NCBI RefSeq assembly: GCF_013304385.1
Contig: NZ_JAAITU010000001.1
Coordinates: 1 to 64,000, forward strand
DNA from: Blautia glucerasea
GTDB lineage: Bacteria; Bacillota; Clostridia; Lachnospirales; Lachnospiraceae
Direction: 5' to 3'
Length of the DNA: 64,000 bases
Positions 16,884 through 24,360 of the stretch are shown piece after piece. Below the pieces are notes generated by a model. The model ran no database searches. It was given only the letters and a program-made list of their open reading frames with translations, and was not told where the DNA came from. Position 1 is the first letter of the stretch, and the number at the start of each line of letters is the position of its first letter. The position numbers and the translations under genes were made by a program.

Positions 16884-17804
16884 ATAGACGCAAATCAGAT
16901 ACAGAACCTGTTTCCTGGAAATATTCGAAGGCTGCTTGTAGATGCCAGACTGGATTATGAAAAATTGTATGAGATCCGGCTGCGTGTGGGAAGACCCTTA
17001 TTTGTTTCCTATGACGGTGGAGAATGTTTCCTGCGAAAACAGGGAGAAGAACAGTACCTGGTTACCCGTGAGGATCTTAAAGAAACTATGGAGCACGTCA
17101 GCGGATATTCGCTGTATGCTTATGAGGATGAGATCCGGCAGGGATTTTTAAGTGTACAGGGTGGACACAGGGTAGGAGTAACAGGAAAAGTGATCCTGGA
17201 CGGAAATCAGATCCGTGGGATGAAATACATTTCCTGTATTAATGTACGGCTGGCACACCAGGTACTTGGGTGTGCTGATCCGGTCATGCCTTATATCCAG
17301 AAGAATACCTGGGTGGCACATACATTGATCGTTTCGCCGCCAAGATGCGGAAAAACAACTTTGTTAAGAGATATTATACGACAGTTAAGTAATGGCAGGG
17401 AAGGTATACCTGGACTGACCGTTGGTGTGGTGGATGAACGAAGTGAACTGGCAGGCTGTTATCAGGGGATTCCTCAGAATGATCTGGGACCAAGAACTGA
17501 TATCCTGGACGGATGTCCCAAAGTAGAGGGAATGCAGATGCTGATCCGCTCTATGTCACCTTCTGTTGTGGCAGTGGACGAGCTGGGAAAAGAAGACGAT
17601 TATAAGGCAGTTGAGTCTGTGATCCATTGTGGCTGTAAACTGATCGCCACTGCTCACGGCGATTCCATGGAGGATGTGCTGGAGCAGCCTTTATTCCGGA
17701 AATTGTGGAAAGACCGGGTTTTTCAGAGATATATTCTTCTTGGCACAGGGGAACATGCAGGCATGATCCAGGGAATATATGACAGGAATGGAAATTTATG
17801 CTGA
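16884..17804 (+). CDS. spoIIIAA: Stage III sporulation protein AA (apparent AUA start)
   Basis: 306 residues from the proposed start. Walker A is SPPRCGKTTLLRD, and VVDERSEL and AVDELGKEDD complete the AAA/secretion-type ATPase core. SpoIIIAA is the mother-cell ATPase of the SpoIIIA-SpoIIQ channel. The N-terminal family pattern (FP-x-IRRLL, then EIRLRVGRPL) is encoded from 16911 onward, and the frame is closed by TAG at 16878. The only start with a proper ribosome site (GAGGTG, 7-base spacing) is ATA at 16884; the first in-frame TTG (16965) would cut off the conserved region. First gene of an eight-gene operon; it overlaps spoIIIAB. Confidence 0.9.
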   Translation: MDANQIQNLFPGNIRRLLVDARLDYEKLYEIRLRVGRPLFVSYDGGECFLRKQGEEQYLVTREDLKETMEHVSGYSLYAYEDEIRQGFLSVQGGHRVGVTGKVILDGNQIRGMKYISCINVRLAHQVLGCADPVMPYIQKNTWVAHTLIVSPPRCGKTTLLRDIIRQLSNGREGIPGLTVGVVDERSELAGCYQGIPQNDLGPRTDILDGCPKVEGMQMLIRSMSPSVVAVDELGKEDDYKAVESVIHCGCKLIATAHGDSMEDVLEQPLFRKLWKDRVFQRYILLGTGEHAGMIQGIYDRNGNLC

Positions 17805-18316
17805 AAGATGCAGGATTGATTCTGATGGTTCTGGCAGGTGTAGGATTGGGCTTTTCCGGTTCCTGCCGTCTTACTCAAAGACTGGAAGCACTGAATATGT
17901 GTATGCAGATGACGGTTTATCTAAAGGGTGAGATACGCTACGGAAGATTGTCTCTAAAAGAGGCTTTTGCAGATGGAGCGAATAAGCTTTCCGGGGAATA
18001 CAGGGGCTTTTTTCTGGCAGTAAGCAGGGAACTGGCGCAAAATACTGAAAAGACATTTGCACAGATTTTTGCAGAGTGTGGGGAACAGTATCTGGGAAGA
18101 CTGGAACTGACCCGGGAAGAGCAGGAAGAATTTCTGATTCTTGGCAGCAGGCTGGGATATCTGGATGTGGAAATGCAATGCAGGCAGCTTGAATTGTATG
18201 AAAGCAATCTGATACAGCACATTCAGGAAGTGCGGGCACAGATTCCTGCAAAAAAGAAAGTGTATCAGAGTCTTGGACTGCTTGGAGGGCTTCTGGCAGC
18301 AGTGCTGGTCTGGTAG
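17798..18316 (+). CDS. spoIIIAB: Stage III sporulation protein AB
   Basis: 172 residues. An N-terminal membrane segment (GLILMVLAGVGLGF) is followed by a helical region and a C-terminal hydrophobic tail ending LGGLLAAVLVW. The pattern GSRLGYLDVEMQ and the T2SS GspF-like fold match SpoIIIAB, the inner-membrane partner of the SpoIIIAA ATPase. The ATG overlaps the end of spoIIIAA by 7 bases, indicating coupled translation. Confidence 0.9.
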   Translation: MLKDAGLILMVLAGVGLGFSGSCRLTQRLEALNMCMQMTVYLKGEIRYGRLSLKEAFADGANKLSGEYRGFFLAVSRELAQNTEKTFAQIFAECGEQYLGRLELTREEQEEFLILGSRLGYLDVEMQCRQLELYESNLIQHIQEVRAQIPAKKKVYQSLGLLGGLLAAVLVW

Positions 18317-18337
18317 AGGGAATGAAAGGAGGAGACC

Positions 18338-18532
18338 TTGGAGGTCAGTATTATTTTTAAAATTGCTGCAGTTGGGATCCTGGTCTCCGTGCTGTCCCAG
18401 GTGCTGAAACACAGCGGCAGGGATGAACAGGCATTTCTGGTTAGCCTGGCAGGACTTCTGGTTGTTTTATTCTGGATCGTACCTTATATATATGAACTGT
18501 TTGACAGTATCCGGCAATTGTTTGAACTTTAG
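18338..18532 (+). CDS. spoIIIAC: Stage III sporulation protein AC (TTG start)
   Basis: 64 residues with two membrane segments (IFKIAAVGILVSVLSQVLKH and AFLVSLAGLLVVLFWIVPYI), exactly the SpoIIIAC size and pattern. The start is TTG at 18338 behind AAAGGAGGAGACC. SpoIIIAC is a small membrane component of the channel. A 45-base palindromic repeat begins at its stop codon and separates it from spoIIIAD. Confidence 0.9.
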   Translation: MEVSIIFKIAAVGILVSVLSQVLKHSGRDEQAFLVSLAGLLVVLFWIVPYIYELFDSIRQLFEL

Positions 18533-18576
18533 TAACTGTCCAGCAGTTTGTTTCTGGAAAAATACTGAACAGTTAC
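18532..18576 (+). repeat. GTAACTGT...ACAGTTAC palindromic repeat inside the spoIIIA operon
   Basis: GTAACTGT (18532-18539) and ACAGTTAC (18569-18576) are perfect 8-base inverted arms. The 3' half TACTGAACAGTTAC matches that at 30253-30266. The element starts on the last base of the spoIIIAC stop codon and ends 31 bases before spoIIIAD. Other copies: 13433-13477, 30240-30266, 46661-46740 and a half copy at 44740-44753. Confidence 0.65.
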
Positions 18577-18607
18577 AGACTATAAAGTCAGCAGGAGGCA
18601 GATATCC

Positions 18608-18994
18608 ATGGATATTATCAAGATTTCTCTTCTTGGAGTATGTGGTGTAATACTGGGATTTCTTATGAAGGGCACAAGGCCGGAATATACCTGCTTTATC
18701 ACCCTTGGTATTGGGCTTACGATCCTTGGCCTGGCTGTAGGAAAAATTGCCTATCTGTTTCAGGCACTGGATCAGATCAGTGAAAGTCTGCCTGTGGATG
18801 GAAGCTATTTTCTGACCCTGATAAAAATGATGGGGATCACCTACATTGGACAGTTTTCGTCCGGGATCTGTAAGGATGCAGGATATCAGGCAACCGGTGT
18901 GCAGATTGAATTGTTTTGCAGACTGTCTGTGCTGGTTTTGTGTATTCCTGTACTTATGGCTTTGCTGGAAACAGTTGAGAGTTTTCTGATATGA
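18608..18994 (+). CDS. spoIIIAD: Stage III sporulation protein AD
   Basis: 128 residues with four predicted membrane segments; the spacing and motif TRPEYTCFITLGIGLTIL and GTGVQIELFCRLSVLVLCIP-like C-terminus match SpoIIIAD. It is a membrane component of the mother-cell side of the channel. GCAGGAGG precedes the ATG. Its stop overlaps the spoIIIAE start by four bases (ATGA). Confidence 0.9.
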   Translation: MDIIKISLLGVCGVILGFLMKGTRPEYTCFITLGIGLTILGLAVGKIAYLFQALDQISESLPVDGSYFLTLIKMMGITYIGQFSSGICKDAGYQATGVQIELFCRLSVLVLCIPVLMALLETVESFLI

Positions 18995-20145
18995 AAAAAA
19001 AGATGATAAAATGGCTGGCTATATGCTTTGTCTTTTTGGCCTGGACAGACTGTGCCCAGGGAGAGACAATGGCTTCAGGTGATGATTTTGTACAGGAGCA
19101 GCTTATTGGTCAGATGGACTTTGAAGGGATTCAGCAGATGCTGGATCAGGCATTGGGCAAAGGGGAATTTTCTTTTGCAGATGCAGTAAAAAAAATACTA
19201 AGCGGGAACCAGGAAGTTTCAAAAGAGGTGTTGCAGGGATTTCTGCAGGGCCTTTTTTTTAACCTTGTAAAAGGAGAAAAAGACACTTTGCTCAGGATCC
19301 TGCTTCTGATCCTTGGAACAGCGTTTCTTACAAATCTGTCAGCAGTATTTGAAGACGGACAGGCTGTAGAAATCACATTTTATATGCTATATCTTCTGCT
19401 GTTTATTATGATCATGAATTCCTTTGCACAGTTGTCCTGTAATCTTTCCGGAAGCCTTGGGTGGATCTGTGATTTTATGAAGGTTCTTACACCAGCTTAT
19501 TTTATGACAGTAGCGGCCTCCACCGGAGCTGCCACAGCAGCTGTTTTTTATCAGGGAATCCTTATGCTGACCTGGATGATCCAGTGGATCCTGACTGCAT
19601 TTTTACTGCCAGGTGTAAATCTGTACATTCTGTTATGTCTGGTAAATCATCTGACAAAAGAAAGCATGCTCAGCAAGCTGGCAGATCTTCTGGAAAGTCT
19701 GATCCGATGGGGAATGAAAAGCCTGCTTGGAATCGTAACAGGACTGCAGATTGTAAAAGGAATGGTGGCACCGGTGATGGATTCACTGAAACGGACCGCT
19801 CTTGGAAAAACTGCTAGTGCGATACCTGGTATAGGAAATGCGGTAAATACAGTTACAGAACTGGTGGTTACAACGGGTGTACTGGTAAGAAACTGTGTAG
19901 GTGTGGCAGCTCTTCTGGCTCTTTTGGTCACAGCTGCTGCACCTGTATTGCATTATGGCTTTTTAAGTCTTGCATATCGTTTCCTGGCAGCCCTTGCCCA
20001 GCCTGTAGCTGATAAAAGGATCGTAGGTGCGTTGACTACTATGGGAGAAGGCTGCGGATTGCTTCTTAGGATCCTCCTTACAGCTGAAGTGTTGTGTATG
20101 CTTATGTTTATTATCCTTACATTAAGCTTTGGAGGAGGCGGATGA
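18991..20145 (+). CDS. spoIIIAE: Stage III sporulation protein AE
   Basis: 384 residues. A signal-like N-terminus (MKKKMIKWLAICFVFLAW, cleavage near AQGET) is followed by a soluble segment (DFEGIQQMLDQAL) and then about seven membrane segments. The central LGKTASAIPGIGNAVNTVTE and TGAATAAVF segments are typical of SpoIIIAE, the polytopic membrane core of the complex. It overlaps spoIIIAD at its start and spoIIIAF at its end by ATGA arrangements. Confidence 0.92.
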   Translation: MKKKMIKWLAICFVFLAWTDCAQGETMASGDDFVQEQLIGQMDFEGIQQMLDQALGKGEFSFADAVKKILSGNQEVSKEVLQGFLQGLFFNLVKGEKDTLLRILLLILGTAFLTNLSAVFEDGQAVEITFYMLYLLLFIMIMNSFAQLSCNLSGSLGWICDFMKVLTPAYFMTVAASTGAATAAVFYQGILMLTWMIQWILTAFLLPGVNLYILLCLVNHLTKESMLSKLADLLESLIRWGMKSLLGIVTGLQIVKGMVAPVMDSLKRTALGKTASAIPGIGNAVNTVTELVVTTGVLVRNCVGVAALLALLVTAAAPVLHYGFLSLAYRFLAALAQPVADKRIVGALTTMGEGCGLLLRILLTAEVLCMLMFIILTLSFGGGG

Positions 20146-20702
20146 AAGAAAATCTGTATGCCTGGATCAAAAACCTGGCTGTTTTTTATCTTCTTTTTAC
20201 AATGGTGCTTCATCTGGTGCCAGCAGGAAAATATGAAAAATATGTACGTTTTTTTATGGGACTGCTGCTGATCCTGATACTTCTGATTCCTGTATTCACT
20301 TTGTTTGGAAAGGCAGAAGAATTAGGAGAAAGCTTTCAGATTTTGTATGACAAGAAAGAAGAGGAGCGAAAAGTACAGGAAGGGGAAAATCTGCAGAAAA
20401 TGTTTATATGGAAAAGCCTTGAACAACAGCTGGAAGAAGAGATAGCAGAAGATTTAATGAAAAAGAACATGAAAGCTGAAAAGGTGGAAGTACTAATAGA
20501 GGGAGAAAACGTAAAAGCCGTGCTGTATCTGCAATCAGAACCGGATCAGGAACTGGAGAGGAGGCTGAAGGATGAGCTTTTGGGACAATGGGGGATCCTT
20601 GCTGGAAACTGCCAGATCCAGGTTAAAAAAAATAAACCGGACACAGTGGATCACACTTTTTCTGGTGGGACTTCTTCTGGGGGTGATAGCAGTTCCTACT
20701 GA
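20142..20702 (+). CDS. spoIIIAF: Stage III sporulation protein AF
   Basis: 186 residues. Two membrane segments lie near the N-terminus (LAVFYLLFTMVLHLVPAG and FFMGLLLILILLIPVFTLF), followed by a charged soluble domain (EELGESFQ, then KVEVLIEGENVKAVLYL), as in SpoIIIAF. The start at 20142 overlaps the spoIIIAE stop (ATGA); a longer start at 20094 lies within spoIIIAE. The last 131 bases overlap spoIIIAG in another frame. The Ser/Gly-rich tail (FSGGTSSGGDSSSY) encoded in the overlap is not a known family feature. Confidence 0.87.
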   Translation: MKENLYAWIKNLAVFYLLFTMVLHLVPAGKYEKYVRFFMGLLLILILLIPVFTLFGKAEELGESFQILYDKKEEERKVQEGENLQKMFIWKSLEQQLEEEIAEDLMKKNMKAEKVEVLIEGENVKAVLYLQSEPDQELERRLKDELLGQWGILAGNCQIQVKKNKPDTVDHTFSGGTSSGGDSSSY

Positions 20703-21024
20703 AAAAAAGACTGGATCGGATAATCGTGTGGGAAATGCTGCCAGGGAAGAGATACAGGAGCAGGGGAATGCCTCTGCTCTGGAACAAAGGCTTCAGCAGG
20801 TGCTTTCCGGCGTGGAAGGCGTGGGAAAGGTACAAGTCATGCTTATGACAGGAAATGAAAAAAGCACCTTTGGCTTTGGCAATGATAACAGCGAATTGAT
20901 CACAGGAGTGCTGATCGCTGCCCAGGGAGCTGATGATCCGGTGACAGTACGAGAGATTCAGCAGGCTGTGATGGCATTATTTCAGGTGGAAGCCCATAGA
21001 ATTAAAGTAATAAAAATGATATAA
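20572..21024 (+). CDS. spoIIIAG: Stage III sporulation protein AG
   Basis: 150 residues. A short cytoplasmic N-terminus precedes one membrane segment (ITLFLVGLLLGVIAVP) and a ring-building-motif domain (LEQRLQQVLSGVEGVGKVQV), as in SpoIIIAG, which forms a large ring in the intermembrane space. AGGAGG lies 7 bases before the ATG at 20572, and the membrane segment would be lost with any later start. The first 131 bases therefore truly overlap spoIIIAF out of frame. The protein is shorter than Bacillus SpoIIIAG (about 229). Confidence 0.9.
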   Translation: MSFWDNGGSLLETARSRLKKINRTQWITLFLVGLLLGVIAVPTEKKTGSDNRVGNAAREEIQEQGNASALEQRLQQVLSGVEGVGKVQVMLMTGNEKSTFGFGNDNSELITGVLIAAQGADDPVTVREIQQAVMALFQVEAHRIKVIKMI

Positions 21025-21035
21025 GGAGAGGAAAA

Positions 21036-21758
21036 GTGAAAAAAGGTTTAAAAAAGAATCAGGTGATCATCACCTCCCTGGCAATTCTGATCGCAGCAGC
21101 AGGCTATCTTAATTTTGCGGATGTGGATCTGGGCTTTAAGGATCAGGAGGCCAGCAGCAGTATCCTTGAAGATGTGGATTATGACCTGACAGATGAAACA
21201 GCCCTTCTGGATGAGAACGGGGCAGATGGCACCGGGGATACGGAGGATGTGACTGCTCCGGGAGAAGCCGTACTTACAGGGGCATCCGGTTTTGCTGCCC
21301 AGGCAAAGCTTTCCAGAGAGCAGATCCGTTCCCAGAATAAAGCAGATCTTCAGGATATTATCAACAACCAGGACATTGGAGAGGAGCAGAAGCAGGAAGC
21401 TATTAATACCATGGTATCTGTCACTGAACTGACGGAAAAAGAGGCGGCAGCAGAACTGCTTCTTTCAGCCAAAGGCTTTGAGAATGTGATTGTAAATCTT
21501 ACAGGAGAAACTGCGGATATCGTAGTGCCGGATACAGATCTGGATGATGCCAGAAGAGCGCAGATCGAGGATATTGTAAAACGAAAGACAGGGATCGCAC
21601 CGGAAAATATTGTGATCACTCCTTTAAGCCAGAGCGCTGAGGAAAGCGGCAATAAGGATGCGGGAATCAGCCAGATACCAGACCAGGAGGCAGAAGAAAC
21701 ATCAGCAGGGAATGCAAAAAGCGATGATCTGGTTGAAACGGATGGAATCTATGACTAA
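21036..21758 (+). CDS. spoIIIAH: Stage III sporulation protein AH (GTG start)
   Basis: 240 residues. A membrane anchor (QVIITSLAILIAAAGYLNF) is followed by an acidic, low-complexity linker (residues ~38-75) and a YscJ/FliF-like domain (LSREQIRSQNKADLQDIIN, then GFENVIVNLTGETADIVV). SpoIIIAH binds forespore SpoIIQ across the intermembrane space. The start is GTG behind AAGGAGAGGAAAA. The acidic C-terminal tail after residue ~205 is extra compared with Bacillus. Last gene of the operon. Confidence 0.92.
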   Translation: MKKGLKKNQVIITSLAILIAAAGYLNFADVDLGFKDQEASSSILEDVDYDLTDETALLDENGADGTGDTEDVTAPGEAVLTGASGFAAQAKLSREQIRSQNKADLQDIINNQDIGEEQKQEAINTMVSVTELTEKEAAAELLLSAKGFENVIVNLTGETADIVVPDTDLDDARRAQIEDIVKRKTGIAPENIVITPLSQSAEESGNKDAGISQIPDQEAEETSAGNAKSDDLVETDGIYD

Positions 21759-21784
21759 CATAGCCCCTTACTGAGGAAATTCCC

Positions 21785-21814
21785 TTGACAGGAAAGCTTT
21801 CTGTATACTAGAAT
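21785..21814 (+). promoter_or_regulatory. Promoter of prfC
   Basis: TTGACA (21785-21790) and TAGAAT (21809-21814) have an 18-base spacer. A TATACT at 21804-21809 is too close to the -35 to be used with it. The start codon of prfC is 65 bases further on. Confidence 0.55.
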
Positions 21815-21878
21815 AGGAATGTTTATGAGTTATTATGGGAAACCTATTTATGACAGAACATTTTGCAGGAGGCATACT

Positions 21879-23468
21879 GTGTCAAAATATACGAAAGAAA
21901 TAGAAAAAAGAAGGACCTTTGCTATTATTTCACATCCGGATGCTGGTAAGACCACGCTGACGGAGAAGTTTTTGCTGTATGGCGGAGCCATTAATCTGGC
22001 CGGAAGTGTTAAAGGCAAGGCAACGGCCCGTCATGCAGTTTCAGACTGGATGGAGATCGAAAAGGAACGAGGTATTTCTGTTACATCTTCTGTACTTCAG
22101 TTTCATTATGATGGATATTGTATTAACATTCTGGATACGCCGGGACATCAGGATTTCTCTGAGGATACTTACAGAACATTAATGGCCGCAGATTCTGCAG
22201 TTATGGTCATTGATGGTTCCAAAGGTGTGGAGGCACAGACCAGAAAGCTGTTTAAGGTATGTGTTATGAGACACATTCCTATTTTTACTTTTATCAATAA
22301 GATGGACAGGGATGCCAATGATACATTTGATCTTCTGGATGAGATCGAGAAGGAACTGGGGATTGCAACCTGTCCCATCAACTGGCCCATTGGTTCCGGT
22401 AAAAAATTCCGTGGTGTTTATGACCGGAATACAGAGAAGATCCTTACGTTTTCTGATACTCAGAAAGGAACAAAGGAAGGCCATATTGAGGAGATAACGC
22501 TTCAGGATCCAAGAGCAGATCAGGTAATGGATCCGGAACAGAAAGAGCAGCTTCTTGAAGAAATTGAACTTCTTGACGGTGCAAGTGCTGATTTTGATCA
22601 GGAGCTTGTAAGCAAGGGAGAATTAACCCCTGTATTTTTTGGATCTGCACTTACCAACTTTGGTGTGGAAACATTTCTGGAGCATTTCCTGGCGATGACC
22701 ACTTCTCCTCTTCCAAGAATGTCAGATGCAGGACTGGTGGATCCTATGTCAGATGATTTTTCTGCCTTTGTATTTAAGATCCAGGCAAATATGAATAAAG
22801 CGCACAGAGACAGAATCGCTTTTATGAGGATCTGTTCCGGTAAGTTTGATGCTTCCCAGGAGGTATATCATGTACAGGGAGAAAAGAAGATGCGTCTTCT
22901 TCAGCCACAGCAAATGATGGCAGAGTCAAGACATGTGGTGGATGAAGCTTATGCAGGAGATATTATCGGTGTGTTTGATCCTGGTATTTTTTCTATCGGA
23001 GATACTATTTGTGTGCCTGGCAAGAAATTTGCTTTTGAAGGGATTCCTACCTTTGCACCAGAGCATTTTGCAAGAGTGCGCCTTTTGGACACCATGAAGA
23101 GAAAGCAGTTTGTAAAGGGGATCACACAGATCGCCCATGAAGGAGCGATCCAGATTTTCCAGGAGTTGTTTGGAAACATGGAAGAGATTATTGTGGGAGT
23201 TGTTGGTGTGCTTCAGTTTGATGTGCTGAAATTCCGCCTGGAGAATGAGTATAATGTGGAGATTCGTCTGGAGAATCTTCCTTATGAGCATATCCGGTGG
23301 ATCGCCAATAAAGACAAAGTAGATGTGGACAGTATTACCGGTACTTCAGATATGAAGAAAGTAACAGATCTTAAGGGAAATCCGCTTCTTCTCTTTGTAA
23401 ATCCGTGGAGTGTGGGAATGACACAGGACAGAAATCCGGATTTAATATTGACGGAATTCAGCAAATAA
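21879..23468 (+). CDS. prfC: Peptide chain release factor 3 (GTG start)
   Basis: 529 residues, the standard RF3 length. Translation GTPase motifs: G1 SHPDAGKTT, G2/switch I ERGISVTSS, G3 DTPGHQDF, G4 NKMDRD. RF3 is the GTPase that recycles RF1/RF2 from the ribosome after termination. The GTG at 21879 follows CAGGAGG at a 7-base spacing and gives the canonical N-terminus (SKYTKEIEKRRTFAIISHPD); the ATG at 21819 would add 20 residues with no homology and no ribosome site. Confidence 0.95.
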   Translation: MSKYTKEIEKRRTFAIISHPDAGKTTLTEKFLLYGGAINLAGSVKGKATARHAVSDWMEIEKERGISVTSSVLQFHYDGYCINILDTPGHQDFSEDTYRTLMAADSAVMVIDGSKGVEAQTRKLFKVCVMRHIPIFTFINKMDRDANDTFDLLDEIEKELGIATCPINWPIGSGKKFRGVYDRNTEKILTFSDTQKGTKEGHIEEITLQDPRADQVMDPEQKEQLLEEIELLDGASADFDQELVSKGELTPVFFGSALTNFGVETFLEHFLAMTTSPLPRMSDAGLVDPMSDDFSAFVFKIQANMNKAHRDRIAFMRICSGKFDASQEVYHVQGEKKMRLLQPQQMMAESRHVVDEAYAGDIIGVFDPGIFSIGDTICVPGKKFAFEGIPTFAPEHFARVRLLDTMKRKQFVKGITQIAHEGAIQIFQELFGNMEEIIVGVVGVLQFDVLKFRLENEYNVEIRLENLPYEHIRWIANKDKVDVDSITGTSDMKKVTDLKGNPLLLFVNPWSVGMTQDRNPDLILTEFSK

Positions 23469-23471
23469 CCC

Positions 23472-23500
23472 TTTTCATTTATTGGGTGATTTGATATAAT
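23472..23500 (+). promoter_or_regulatory. Promoter of the yqhY-nusB cluster
   Basis: An extended -10 (TGATATAAT, TATAAT at 23495-23500) lies 40 bases before the yqhY start. The -35 is poor (TTTTCA, 17-base spacer), which fits an extended -10 promoter. Confidence 0.5.
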
Positions 23501-23539
23501 TACAGGTAACTGAATATAACACCTTAGGAGGGTTATCAT

Positions 23540-23926
23540 ATGGCTGAAAAGAGAACAACATATAAAATACAGGATCTTGGCGGCATTGGTGAAGTGAATA
23601 TTGCAGACGAAGTAGTTGCGATCATTGCCGGTCTGGCAGCTACAGAGGTTGATGGAGTTGCTTCCATGGCTGGGAATATTACGAATGAGCTGGTAAGCAA
23701 GCTTGGGATGAAGAGTCTTTCCAAAGGCGTAAAGGTGGAAGTACTGGATGGGATCGTACGTGTAGATCTTACCCTGAATATCCAGTATGGCAAGAATATC
23801 CTGGAGACAAGCAAGACAGTCCAGGAAAAGGTTAAATCTTCCATCGAGAATATGACCGGGCTTGAAGTGGCAGATGTGAATATCCACATTGCCAGCGTAG
23901 ATATGGAGAATGAAAAAGGAAAGTAA
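23540..23926 (+). CDS. yqhY: Asp23/Gls24 family protein YqhY
   Basis: 128 residues with the Asp23/Gls24 pattern (VNIADEVVAIIAGLAATEVDG, then VKVEVLDGIVRVDLTLNIQYG, then VNIHIASV). In Bacillus YqhY sits beside the acetyl-CoA carboxylase genes and nusB and is linked to fatty acid synthesis homeostasis; here accB/accC are absent but nusB follows directly. TTAGGAGG precedes the ATG. First gene of a long co-directional cluster reaching to recN. A hairpin built from its end (GGAAAG/CTTTCC, 23916-23936) lies before nusB. Confidence 0.9.
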   Translation: MAEKRTTYKIQDLGGIGEVNIADEVVAIIAGLAATEVDGVASMAGNITNELVSKLGMKSLSKGVKVEVLDGIVRVDLTLNIQYGKNILETSKTVQEKVKSSIENMTGLEVADVNIHIASVDMENEKGK

Positions 23927-23958
23927 GGCTTTCCTTTTTTAGATTGCGGGAGGATATT

Positions 23959-24360
23959 ATGCGAAGAAGGGAACTAAGAGAACATATTTTTAAACTTCTG
24001 TTTATGACCCAGTTTAATTCCCAGGATGAGATGGGAGAGCAAGTGCAGCTTTATTTTGAAGGCCTTGCTGAAGGAGAAGAGAAGGATCTGGAGTATATCC
24101 GGGAGAAATATAATCATGTACTGGAGCATTTGGAGGATATTGACAGACAGCTGAATGAGACAAGCCATGGATGGAAGACAAAGCGAATGAACCGTGTGGA
24201 TCTTACAGCTTTAAGATTGGCTGTTTATGAGATCAAGTATGATCCGGATGTTCCTACAGGGGTTGCCATTAATGAGGCAGTGGAACTGGCCAAGCGCTTT
24301 GGCGGGGAAGCCTCAGGTTCTTTTGTGAACGGTATTCTTGGTAAGCTGGCGAATGAATAA
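23959..24360 (+). CDS. nusB: Transcription antitermination factor NusB
   Basis: 133 residues, the NusB size. The all-helical pattern starts RRRELREHIFKLLFM and ends in the conserved LRLAVYEIKYDPDVPTGVAI and NEAVELAKRFGGEASGSFVN segments that bind boxA RNA with NusE. It acts in rRNA antitermination. The ATG at 23959 has GGGAGG upstream. The last codons overlap the xseA start by eight bases. Confidence 0.94.
   Translation: MRRRELREHIFKLLFMTQFNSQDEMGEQVQLYFEGLAEGEEKDLEYIREKYNHVLEHLEDIDRQLNETSHGWKTKRMNRVDLTALRLAVYEIKYDPDVPTGVAINEAVELAKRFGGEASGSFVNGILGKLANE

Noticed and set aside
16965-17804. spoIIIAA starting at TTG 16965
   Set aside because: It has no ribosome site and removes the conserved N-terminal segment encoded from about 16911; kept only as a fallback to the ATA start.
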